A DNA stretch of 64,000 nt from Diploscapter coronatus. Its lineage: Eukaryota > Nematoda > Chromadorea > Rhabditida > Rhabditidae. Each line of letters opens with the position of its first letter. Within the stretch, counting starts at the first letter, position 1. The stretch is taken from NCBI GenBank assembly GCA_964036155.1, contig OZ038422.1:31581201-31645200 (forward strand). The letters are read 5' to 3'. Below are positions 10,172 to 21,231 of the stretch, piece after piece. The notes beneath the pieces are model-generated. The model ran no database searches and had not been told where the DNA came from. It worked only from the letters and a program-made list of their open reading frames with translations. Both the position numbers and the translations under genes were made by a program.

Positions 10172-12926
10172 TTAGAGTTTAGGTAAACATTCAAGATAGA
10201 TATCATCTGGTAAATAAGATTTGCTTCGGCCGACAAAGGTGTCAAATGGACAGCTATCGCTTGGAGGACATCCTGTTATGAATTGAGAGAAGTTGATTGC
10301 TCCATACATGTTATCGGGATGATAATAGGCCTGAAGAAATTTGTTGACATCGTAAAGTTATGTTCACTTTTGTGCGGTGCATTTTTTCTGCTGTCGCTTC
10401 CCATTTTATTCAGTCAGTCATTTTCAATGTTTTTCGACATGCTACAACATTTGAATTTTACTCTGTCTGAATTTATCAGTTTTGCCCAATTTCACTCAAA
10501 AAATTCATTATTCAACTTCGACTCATGGTGGACTGTTGCACCTCTCTACGTAACTTAGAATTTTTCATCTGAGAAAATTTATTCAAGCCGTTTGTGTTAA
10601 CGCGTGCTAATAATTGATAGAAAAAGGTGAAGACACGTGATAGGCAATCGATATCGTAATTTCAGAATCCGTTCGCACAGTTTATGAATACGGTCTAATT
10701 TTCGGGATAATGCAATCTCGACATTCAAAAATCGCGATTTTTGGGAGTTTCCAACTAAAAAGTTTGAGGGAAAAATTCAACGAATATCATACAAAAACAA
10801 CTTTCTATGATTATCAATTAGGGATTTGGCTAGATGGGTCGGAAAAAAGTGATCGAAAATTCCCAATGCATAATTCGAATGCTAATTTGGCATTCTGGTA
10901 TTTCTACTTATACAAGATATTAACTTTCATTAATCTATCTCAACAACTCGCTTACTTGAACATTATAGCTTCCAGAACCAGTTTTCCATAATTCTAGAAC
11001 TATGTTCGACGCAAAATCTGGAGTTTTGTAGCCCAATAGTTGTCGCTTACATTCAAACAATCTCAATAAGGATGCAAGGGTGTAGTCATGCTGAAAAATT
11101 TTTTCTAGATGATGGTTTCTATCCGACAACAGATCGTCGTCAAATAGCAGTTTCTCTTTCAGATACAGTAAAATTGCGATTCAATTTATTTACCGCGCTG
11201 TATACGTAAATCTTCGCCGTATCTCTCACTCCCTTTATGGCATCGTTCATATTATCGATCATCTGTTTGAGCAAATTGCCCACTCGCAATCGAGTCATTT
11301 CATGGCTTTGTGAAAGTCCGAAGTTGTCACCTCCAAAGATGTAGTCCTCCGAAATGTCACTGATTTGTATGCATTGAGAGTATGTCTGAATTAAAATATT
11401 GACAGGGAACCTTTGGAACACCATATTCTTCTAGTCTGGTACGCTCATCTTCTGTGAAGCAAATTGTTAATTGAACGTTTAGGGGTGGACTTCTATTTTA
11501 GATTTTACGGCATTTTGTTGAGTTGATTGTGAATTCTTGTCAAGTTTTATCCAAATATGTTCACTAGTAATTGATGAATCAAGCAGAATTTAAAATCATG
11601 AATGCTTCGATTGTTGGAGGATTACTTATTTTTCAAGATAGAAAGCATACCTGATCGTCTATCCAATCCGGCAATTTGAATTTGTATTTCTTCTCAATTC
11701 TAATACAGTCAAACAACCCAAATAGTCTTAGAGTCTCTTCAGAATGTGCTATTCCAGAGTTGTTGATTATTTTTGCGTAGAAATCCTAAAGGTTGAAAAC
11801 TTATAAGGAAAAGACAGCAGATTAAAAATGACAGTAGGGTTGTGCGAAACTTCGACTTCGAGAAAAAATTTGTTTCGCTTCGATTTCGACTTTAAAATTT
11901 AAACAAATTTTTAACTTGCGTAGCCTTGTATGATAGCATTTTCTCAATGAATAAGGATGAAGTGCCCTGCTTCATTTTTGAAGGTTCTAGTTATTTTGGA
12001 GAAATTCCCAGTCATTTCTAACTACCAAATAGTTTGTTGTAAGAAATTACTGAATTATTTTTCTCCCATTCTTTGAACTTTGGATTTTCGGCTCTTTCGA
12101 TATAAATTTCATCATCTCTTGGACAGTCCGCATCGACTGCTAACAGCTAAAAACTGACTGATCTCTCGATAGGATGTTTGATCATTGATTCACTTTATCA
12201 TCCTTATTTGGAGCAGTGTGAATTGGGACTGGCGACCAATTTCCTGGCCAACCGACGGTATCGTTTGGATAAGTTCCTTGGGAATTAGCGTAGAATCCGG
12301 CAAGAAACGAAGAAACGCTTTGAATGCAACGAGCCTCATCCGCAGATCTGACGTAGATCTGAAGGTTATTCTGGGTTCTTTTAACGAGTTAAATTTTTAG
12401 CAATTCGAGAAAGACGGTCTTTAGATCGTTTGGATTTTTCGCTACCTCCCAATTTTGCGAAATAGAGTGAAGGATGGTAGGGAAAAGACTCTTTTCTCGC
12501 ATTATTTCGGATGACTTGAGGTTTCTAAGTTGCCTAGTCAAACTATGTAAACTCACATCACTCTTTAGATAGTTTGAACCGACAAATTTCAAAGTTTCGA
12601 TATACCGTCTTCGAAGATTCACGCCCAGCTCGAACATTCCCTTCATGCCTAGCTAAATTGACTAGTAAATAATTTCCACATTTTGTGAATCAAACAGGAG
12701 TTAGTTCTCCGATCGACCAGCTTTTCCAGAAATCGAGATATGGGTCGTTAGGATAGCAGACATACGGACTTCTGATTCCATGACGCATTAACTTAACTTG
12801 TTTCATTCTGACGGAAAGTTCAGAGAATTTAAAACAAACCATATTGACTTGGACCAACTCGTCGCATAGTACTATGTCGATTGATAACAATCCGAAAATG
12901 ATCAATTTGAAATAACCTCTGTACAT
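10172..12926 (-). CDS. Secreted histidine acid phosphatase (branch 2 histidine phosphatase)
   Basis: The start at 12924-12926 gives a signal peptide (MYRGYFKLIIFGLLSIDIVL). After a 48-nt intron (12792-12839) comes the catalytic motif VNMLMRHGIRSP, followed by YPNDPY and GELTP. Later exons carry GMKGMFELG (about 12650), IYVRSADEARC with WSPVPIHT (about 12210-12390), CPRDDE (about 12110), a helical segment near 11660-11790, the SHEMTRLRVGNLL segment (11200-11400), and YSA|HDYTLASLL (about 11090), which supplies the second catalytic His-Asp. The last exon ends TGCP...CPFDTF and stops at 10172-10174. All family hallmarks are present, so the enzyme is probably active on phosphate monoesters outside the cell or in lysosomes or gut lumen. 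Caenorhabditis species have many such genes. The exon borders around 11395-11460 are the least certain part. Confidence 0.85.
10830..10914. repeat. Dispersed repeat, copy 2
   Basis: This is the partner of 3672-3757, in the same orientation, and shares AATGCATAATTCGAATGC and TATTTCTACTTATA. It lies in an intron of the acid phosphatase gene, between the exon ending near 10970 and the last exon. Confidence 0.6.
11482..11510. repeat. Fragment of the CCG(T/C)AAAT-type inverted-repeat element
   Basis: The stretch containing CTTCTATTTTAGATTTTACGG matches the terminal repeats of the element at 14653-14907. Only one end is seen. It lies in an acid phosphatase intron. Confidence 0.45.
11835..11920. 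mobile_element. Possible hAT-like element remnant
   Basis: It starts TAGGGTTGTGCGAAACTTCG and is followed by TTCG-rich sequence, a style common at hAT termini in nematodes. Similar TTCGAAG-type sequence occurs at about 7377-7430. No matching opposite terminus was identified. Confidence 0.3.
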
Positions 12927-13841
12927 TCTTGAAGCAGCAGGGCTGAAAGTTTCACACACGAATGTGTTAAGCAGAGAAAGAGAAATAGCATGAAAGATTT
13001 TACAGAATCTCGCGGAGAAAAGAACAAGATAAAGACGAGAGAGAGAGAGCGAGCACCGTGTGTCGTATATTACAGACAAATCATGTGAGAATTTGCAGCT
13101 CTTGTGAAGAAAGCATAAATGATGAAACAGGCCACCTTCTCGATTTTTCGACTTCGGTATGCCGTTCATATTTTATAGATTCACTTCAAAGCATAATCAG
13201 ATGGAAACTCGCATAGTTAAGCTTAGACTGATAAGAGTGGAAAAAATTTAGAGCCACAAGATTAGAAGAGTAGTTAGTAGCAGAAATTTTCCAATTATAC
13301 TTCCAGAGATGAAATGACCAAATTCAACGAATCATTTCTTTAGATTTTCAACATTCAGCTGTATGTATTATAATTTAATTTTCTAAACATATGTTCAATT
13401 TTTCATTAAAATAGTTTATTATGCGATTTGCTTCGACTTCAGTTCAATACTGGCAATTATAAGTGTAGCACGGAATGACACTTTAAACGAACACTTAAAT
13501 AGAAAAAATAACGACAAATAACACCGAAAGAATGAAAATATCTACGAATCAATCAATAGTAGCACCTGAATAACGGCAGAATAGCTGTTACATTCGATAC
13601 AAATTGAAGTTGAATGAGTTCAGGGATACATCCAATCTAACCCCTTTTAAAATGTCTATTTACAAATCCCGACAAATGAGGAGTAAGTTGAACAGCAAAT
13701 AAGTAGGTATAAAATAATCGACAATAAATTCAACTTTCTAAATCACTTCATAATAAAGTTTGTTTTGTTTTTCATTCGTTTCCATCAGGCAAGTGGAAAT
13801 TAACACAGTCAAAATGAAAGAGTACTTTTGGAGTGATTGGA
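12927..13841. other. Intergenic region between acid phosphatase start and nuclear receptor stop
   Basis: No coding signals. A purine-rich patch lies near 12965-13060. It should contain the acid phosphatase promoter and the 3' UTR of the receptor, but I see no distinctive motif. Confidence 0.5.
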
Positions 13842-16800
13842 TTAGTGAAATTGTGATGAAGCACAGTTGTGAGGAGCATAGCTGCTCGTCGAATCGAAAC
13901 CGTTGCAGGAAGACGAGCTGTGGCCGGTTACTGATGAGATCTGAAAAATATCCTTAAAGAAAATATTACTCGCAATAATTAATATCTTTTCCAAAATCAT
14001 TTCAATGAATTGAATTTGACTGATTCTTTAGTGAATGATCCCTAGGTAAATAATATTTTCGATTAAAAATGTTTGCTTTGATAACAGTTTTGGTAATCTT
14101 TGACGCTTTATTTGATCGATCAGAAAATTCTTGCCATGCTAGATAATGGATTTTCTATTAGTTTTATGAATATTTGTAAGACTCCATTCGAATGATATAC
14201 TAAAAGCTACTGCCTAATTCGATTGCTATCTTGCTCAAATTTCAGATTCTTTTCGAAATGCAGCTAACAATTTTGAGATAATTTATAGACCCAAATTCGA
14301 TAGCACTTTCTGACACATACGATACATTGCTCTGATACAGGAAAAGGACCTCTTATCTCCATAAGGATATAATTGTGATCAAGTTCGTTTTTGAGCGATC
14401 TAAAATACCTGTTGGCAAGGAGAAGAATGTGTCCTGTAGATAGGAATCTGTTGACAAACAGGAGGAAGGAATTGGCTGGTGGGAGGTTGGAGATGGGACT
14501 GCTGCTGCGAACTGCCCGATTGGGTGGTTGCGATCGATGAGGCAGAGCTGCTTCGAATTCGACCTAACGTGTCATCTTCCGTATTGTATCCATTCTAAAT
14601 TAGATTCTTGTCAAATTATGGATGATTTCAAAAATCTTGAAAATTGAATATACCGTAAATCTAAAATGAAAGCTCCCCTAAATTAGAAATCCCCCTATAA
14701 TAGAAGTTCACCCCCAAAGTGTCGGAACTATCCATTAGCCTACCCAACTAATCGCAGGGAACGTTTTATAATGTTCTTTAGAATGTAAATATTGAATTTA
14801 GTTTGGATTTGAAGTGATTACGACTATTAGATATGAGGAATTATGACGATTTGAAAATTTGGGAATCGAAAACAGGTTCATGGACTTCTATTTTAGAATT
14901 TGCGGTAGAGAAGAATGAAATTTGGTGATATTGTTCTTTCAAATAACTACCATTCACTATTATCAATGACCGATTACTTGAGGCAAAGTAAAGAGCGAAA
15001 ATTTAATGCATGAAAATTGTCGTTGTTTGCAGATGAATAAACGACGTTTCATCGATTCGGGTAATGACTTTGACATCTACTTTGTAATACATAATGCACA
15101 GTTTGCATGTTCGAATTTGTGCATCGTTTATTTTGTCTCAAGCTATCGGTCACTAACAATGTTTTCCACTTCCGAAGTTTTCAAACTCAACAGTATCAAC
15201 TTCATATCTACCTGCAAATCGTCGAGAATCTCCGTAATGTAGTAATTCGTCGGTGCTTGAAGCAGTCGGAATTGCTGTTGAGGGGGCTCGATATCGACCA
15301 CATTGTCGTGTCTTCGTTTCTGAAATTAAAAATATAAATGTTTAAAGTTTATTTCCATACTCTTAGGAAAGCCACAGCCCTTGGCTCAGTCTGTGTCTGT
15401 GCATCTCTTCTGTTCTTATGTTCCAATGCTAATTGTGATATGTTCATCACGTTATTCGACTGAGCTTCATCTTCGAATGGCTCCACAGGAAAACAGCTAA
15501 AATGAAACATTCTGGATGAGAAACTAGACCTTTTTGCTTACCCAAATAAATCAGTTAGAAGCGGAATAGCTCGTGAGAATGTTTGAGAAAATTGAAGATT
15601 TTCACACATCGTATTCGCTAGTGACTGAAACAGTTTATTATGTCATTTCCTTCAGCAAAATTGACGAAATAGACAGTGAATTTGTTCTGTTGTAGCTCGA
15701 AGAATCATGTCTTGAGGAAAAAAGAATAGATAATCGTTGATTAATGATCTATTCAAGTAATTTTGATCACTAGAATCCATCGACTTACCGTTACAATTGG
15801 CAGTGATAGGAGAATTTTCCCTAGAAATTCGCTAGCTTTCGCTGAATTTCTCGACTCCTTGATGATATGAAATAACGTGTCAGTGATGCGATTTCGTAGT
15901 TCTATGATGGCGTCAAAGGGTTCTGCCGATAGGTCCTTGGCTACTAAATATCTCGGCAATAAAGCACAAAGTTGACGATAACCTACAAGGATTAAGGCAA
16001 ATAATCGCACTAATGCAGACAAGTTCTTCCTCAGACAGGTCGAACTCTCTGTAGGGTTTAACAAGTTCGTCAAGAAGTCGAGGCACGAGTCCATTCGCAA
16101 GGTGGCTAAAGTTTATTTTTTGATATTGTGTAAATCAATGAAAAGTGAAAATTTAGTTGGACCAATCCTTCAGATAGAACTGAGTTTAAATTATGTTTCC
16201 AAATTAACTTAAAACAGTAATCATAACCCAAGTGAAGTTTATTCTAGACTATTGGTGTACGATACGGTAAAAAAACTTATTTCGGGATGATAAATTCACT
16301 CACTACGAATCCGAAAATACGCTAGCTAGATTCCTTGGAACGTAAGAGAAATTGCACAGACACATTACGTTTTCATCTTTAGTTATCAGGGCAGTTCTAA
16401 TTGCAATTTTGAATACCATTAGCGGTGTGTAGCAATTCTTTACGAGGGAGATCTGAAATTCATTGTTTTTCCGAGGAATAATCAAGTGAGTGTTTTACTT
16501 TGTCTTCAATGGAGAGTTTGAAATCGAGCAACCCGGTCAGATTCTCGATCCAATCTATTGCAGCTATCAGTCGTCTGTAGGCTATCGAATGCAGTTCATT
16601 GTTTCGTGCCATTCGAAATGGTTCGTAACGCATCTGAAAGATCAAATTAGTTTAGCATTTAGAAATGACGAAAAACATGATGAGTTTGGAAAAGAAGATT
16701 CAGAAAATATAGTTTAGGAGAAACGGCATTTTCGTTAAAACCAAGCTGCTTTCGATAAAAATATTACCTCTGTTCGTTTTCCTTTCAACAGATCAGGATT

Positions 16801-18214
16801 AGCAATTATGTCACGCAAACTATCAATTCCTTTCAGAGGATAAATTTTCGAAAACTCACAAGTAGTATCGCCCTGAAACATCGAATTATTGCTTCTTCTA
16901 TGTGAAGTTTCAGATTACCTTCATTATTTTAGCCTCGATATTAAGTAAATTCATCACTATTGTGCGCATTTCCACTGTCAACTTCTTGATCCATTCGTTT
17001 TTCGACTTGGGCTTTTCTATCGAACCAGATGAAGTGCTAGCTTCTGATCCAGCTACAGATTCGGGCATTTTATTTTTTCTTCTCGATTTTGAAGTCAAGT
17101 CTCGACTTGGCCGAACAGCTAGAATTTAAAAAATGTTCGTCTTTTCTTCGAAAATCGACTTGTCAGTATCAAGGTCATTCAAAGCTCTGAATCCGATCTT
17201 TAGAAATTCAATCGGTTTCAGACTGGATACAAGAAAATCATGCGAAATTTTTAATTCTCACGAAAGTTTACCTGCCGGCTGCATACCCGCATTCAGACAT
17301 TTTTGAAATCTGCACGCTCTGCAGTTGTTCCGATTATCTGCAATTCAGATCTAATAAACCACTTCGCATTTCGATGAAACACGTTGTTTCCTCCTTCCCT
17401 CTCTCGTTACCTTTCGTGACGGTGCAATCATTTTCGTGGGGACATTCCAGTTGGTCAGCCTAAAGTTATTGCCATTTCAGTCGAGAAGAACGAAGCCAGT
17501 GTTGGACTTTGATCTGGCGATTTTGGTTTGCAAATTGCAGTAAAAGGTGATCTTTGTCATTATTCGTGAAAATTCGTGACAGGCGATGACAATTCATCAG
17601 AACTAATCAATTCTTACAGAAACCTCTCGCGAAAAGTGTTCAATGAACAAAAATAATAGCGGATAAGCCTAGCAACTACCATTTAACGAAATGACAGAAC
17701 AAAGGGGTGTGAAAAGACGAGGTGATTTTTTTTTAAATGATAAAGTAGTTCATTTTTCGAAATAAAATGATCGTAATTTGACAAAAATTTCCCGTCATTG
17801 CACACTCATTATTCAATAACTTCCTCAATGGAGATTGACAATATTTTTCGTTTTTAAAATATTCATTTTCAGATTTTACCGAAATCAGAGCTCGACGAAA
17901 GAACCCCTTGCAACCGACACAGGCGATGCAGCCGTAGTGCATCGCTGCATTGCCCATTCCACACACTCTAAAATATCGATGTTTTCAGGAGATCGGAATT
18001 TTTTTAATAATATAAACCTGCATAGGTCCGACGTTTCGGCTTCATCTTCATCATCCGAGTCTGAAATCGCTTTTTCTCGTATGACCCTTTCAATTGAAAT
18101 CTTGTTGCTAGAGAAACTTTAACTGACTATTCAAACAAGTAATGCAAGAGTCGATTAACAGGAGAAAAACATACCATGAATGAGAGATGGAATTGTAATT
18201 TCAATTTTCGGCAT
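13842..18214 (-). CDS. Nuclear hormone receptor with DNA-binding and ligand-binding domains
   Basis: The start used is the ATG at 18212-18214. The next exon is acidic, and then comes the first zinc finger (CRVCGMGNAAMHYGCIACVG, then CKGFFRRAL) with correct C-x2-C-x13-C-x2-C spacing. The second finger spans two exons (about 17415-17460 and 17280-17340): CPHENDC, nine residues, CRACRFQKC. A Ser/Lys-rich hinge follows (16925-17120). The ligand-binding domain runs across exons at about 16770-16875, 16490-16634, 16310-16455 and 15790-16110, with a helix 9-10 style motif LSEEELVCISAIICLNP, and ends in PLLTDLFG (about 15545-15620), a likely AF-2 core. A Gln/Ser-rich tail of about 170 residues ends at the stop at 13842-13844. 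The protein acts in the nucleus as a DNA-binding receptor. The P-box reads CVGCK rather than the usual CEGCK or CDGCK. The orthologue is not assigned. Confidence 0.85.
14653..14905. mobile_element. MITE with TA-flanked inverted repeats in a receptor intron
   Basis: The left end, CCGTAAATCTAAAATGAAAG, and the right end, which reads CCGCAAATTCTAAAATAGAAG on the other strand, form imperfect inverted repeats of about 21 bp. Both ends are directly flanked by TA (14651-14652 and 14906-14907), as expected for Tc1/mariner-like elements. The element is about 253 bp and has no coding capacity. Confidence 0.6.
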
Positions 18215-18645
18215 CGGGATCGAAATAAAAGTTGATCTTAACAAATTTCTCAATTTAGAATTCTATCTCACCTCTTACACCTACAATGACGGTAGAAATT
18301 TGGATATGCTGCATGATTTTAGGCTATATCTGTTAATGCACACCTAAGACCAGTCTATATCCAGCTGAGACTTGAGAAGGTTATATGATTTGTTAAAATT
18401 AATGCGCTTACTAAACAATCGGCAGAATTTATAATGGCATTCGCTTGATCAGACTTATCTAATTTAGAATAGAAATGTGTACCGTTTTTAAGCTTATGCT
18501 TTTCATTGCATAATATTGATGAAGATTAATCTCAACATTGGCAGGAACGAATTTATCCCACCCACAAAGAGATCAAGATTATCGTCGAAATTAATCAAAT
18601 TTTCCAGTCAAATATACTTATTTACTAGTAAATAAAGAAGATTAC

Positions 18646-18710
18646 CCTCGATAGTGATAGGCTGATCGCTGGATCCTTTCTGCATACAATGCGATCAGAT
18701 CCGCTTGGTT
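18646..18710 (-). CDS. Upstream coding exon of the nuclear receptor gene (longer isoform)
   Basis: A 65-nt segment with a good CAG acceptor (18711-18713) and GTAAT donor encodes NQADLIALYAERIQRSAYHY without stops and ends in phase 2. An AAG acceptor just upstream of the receptor's ATG at 18214 would continue in the exact frame through STFISIP into MPKIEITIP. The receptor therefore probably has an N-terminally longer isoform. Its first exon, further upstream, was not identified. Confidence 0.5.
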
Positions 18711-20839
18711 CTGAAATAATCGAATAAGGAAATAAAGCGAGTGTTTTCGATAGAAGTTGAGACGTGACAAATGATAATTACATACAAATGATGCAGAGAC
18801 GGAGAGGTGCAACGATGCTGATGATAGAATAGAACGCAGAGAGCAGGGAAAGAGACAATTATTGCAGAAAAATACGAGAACCATAGAGAACTGGAGAAAC
18901 AGAGTAAACAGAGAAATCGGTAATACATGAGAATAAAATAATGACAGCAGACTTTAAAGGTCGTTGAAAAACCAATCTATTAAACAGGAGAAAATCATGA
19001 AAAATCGAGAATGTTAGAGCAATTTTGGAAGTTTCGATTTTGAATTTAAAATAAATCGATAGAATGGTGGACGTTTTCTTTGATAACATTCTTATGCAAC
19101 TTTTGAGAGAATGAACTAAAAACCTATGCCAAATATATGATTGATAAATTGCAAACTTAATATGAGAAAATTACAATTATGACTGTTTGAAACGAGGAAA
19201 TGGCAAAAATCTCCTAAAGATAGATGACTTGAGAATTATATTCTTGTTGTTACACAAAGTGTCACAAGTCGGTCTGTCAATGAGAGAGTTTTGGAAAACA
19301 AGAACTGTTTTCTCCAAAATCAGCACTCATCGATTGACCATTTCTGTGAAAATCGACTGACTGATAAACAGGCTGCGTCATATGCCGTTACGAGTTAGGA
19401 GGTAAGATGCACTAAGTTAAGTGGCTGAGTAAGGCGCGACAAATTGACTTTACGCTGTGCGAGGAAGTAAATTTAGAAGTGAACAAGTACAAGTTAATGT
19501 GTGGTGCGGCGGGAATGTCTCCAGTGAAAATTATTCTTGCATCAAACTTTAGTCATTTGTGAGAAACTAATATTTATTGTGAAAAGCGTCTACATTCGAT
19601 AACTACATTCTCTAGGAGGGCTTTTATAGCAAAGCTTTATCCTATCAAAAAATAGCTTGAACGAAGTTCGAAAATTACGAAACACTACACCTTTCACTTA
19701 TTAGGTTTATCTGCAGCAAAAAAGTCGTCATACGTACGCACTTCGAGTGAGTTTGCATTCATTACTGGCTCTAAATTTCTCCAGAGGGGAATTAGGTTAT
19801 TTTTGAAATGTCGTCTTGACAAGTTATTGTGAAAGCAAGGAAACCACGAATGCGAAGCGTCATCAGAATTTGAACTCTGATGTTACACTGGGTGCATCGA
19901 GACCCAGGGCAGTGTTTCATTGCTATTAACATCGCATTTCTCACGCTGTTTCTCGCTTTTCTGCCGGATAAAATAAGCCGCATACGTCACTAAAAATAGC
20001 CACAGAACGCAGAAGCCGGCTGGTCTATGAAAAGAGCGATGAGAGCAGAGAGAAGCGGAGAGGAGCAGAGAAAAGAGCATAAACCCCGTCGAGAATATTG
20101 CGTCAGACGGGACTCCCTTGCGAAATTGCATTATTACGAGAGACGAAGAAGAATGAAAAAAGGCGCAGCTTCGACCGCATGACGGTGAAGCTGACTTTCT
20201 ACAATGGATTTGAAATGATGGGGATTAAAGTCTTTGAAGTCAACTTTGAATGAATTTATCGACCAAAAGACCAAAGTGGGAAAGTTGAGTTTGATGAAAA
20301 CTGCTGCATTTTCCCCAGTGAAAATAGGAGATTATTTACTGCAAACAGAATTCGTTACCCAATTCCAACCTGATTCGAATTCCCCTGCCCATTTTTGAGC
20401 AAACAAATTCCTGTTTTGAACGTGTCTTTTCAATTGATCGATATAAAATTTGCCGATAAATGTAGAGCAAAGTTTGCATAGAGAACATGGAGAATTTGAT
20501 GATTTTATCAATCACCAAAGAAACTAATGAAAGCATAAATCGAAAGACCAATATTTATCAGATGAAAAAATATTTTCTTCGAAACATATAGCCCAAATGA
20601 TGGATAGAATTTATTTTATTTTATCAAAAAAATATGGAGATAACGAATTTCTAAATCGAGTTTAATACCTATTGTAGAGAAAATATGGATTTTAAAAATT
20701 TTACTTTAGAGCGATGATGTTGCAAAGTTGTTTCTTTTATTTTCTCTTAAGAAAAAGCACAATGAAATTATAAAACGAAAATCCAAATTTACTATGATAA
20801 AAAATGTATGCTTTTGAAAATGTTCGCCCTAATTATATG

Positions 20840-21231
20840 TAGAGGGCGCAAGTGAGTTTTGAAATGTGAGGTTTGACTAATAAAAGTGGAATCATATGAA
20901 CATTCTATTTTTACAGATTCCGATACTTTTTACCGTTTTCAAAATGAATAATCTCATCGAAAGTTGTGACATCTTCAAAACTCTCATTTTGGAGAGGATG
21001 ATCAAAAATATCGTTTATTTTACGTTTTAAAATCATGAACTTCGATTTGACGGTTTTTGTCATGAATTCGAAGAGCATCAAGGAAGGACATTTTCCACAT
21101 TTATTCCTCGGTCACAACTCTGCAAAAGAAACTTACTTATCAAACCTCTTCATTTTCAAGATATCCTAGATGCGCGAAAAATCATTTTATAAAATTCGCT
21201 TCAAAAATTTTTACTCCATTTGCGCCCTCCA
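20840..21231. mobile_element. 392-bp MITE with perfect 8-bp target duplication (hAT-like)
   Basis: The left terminus is TAGAGGGCGCAAGTGAG. The right terminus reads TGGAGGGCGCAAATGGAG on the other strand. The element is flanked on both sides by ATTATATG (20832-20839 and 21232-21239), a perfect 8-bp direct repeat. An 8-bp duplication with short inverted termini is typical of hAT elements. The interior has no open frame of note, so it is non-autonomous. Confidence 0.8.

Noticed and set aside
11425..11455. Possible small exon reading EDERTRLEEYG in the acid phosphatase gene
   Set aside because: Its phase does not match the preceding exon. Joining straight to TYSQCIQISD keeps the frame and the family alignment.
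20101..20131. Possible first exon of the nuclear receptor (MQFRKGVPSDAIF)
   Set aside because: The Met-initiated frame reaches a weak GT donor, but nothing else supports it. Not reported as a feature.
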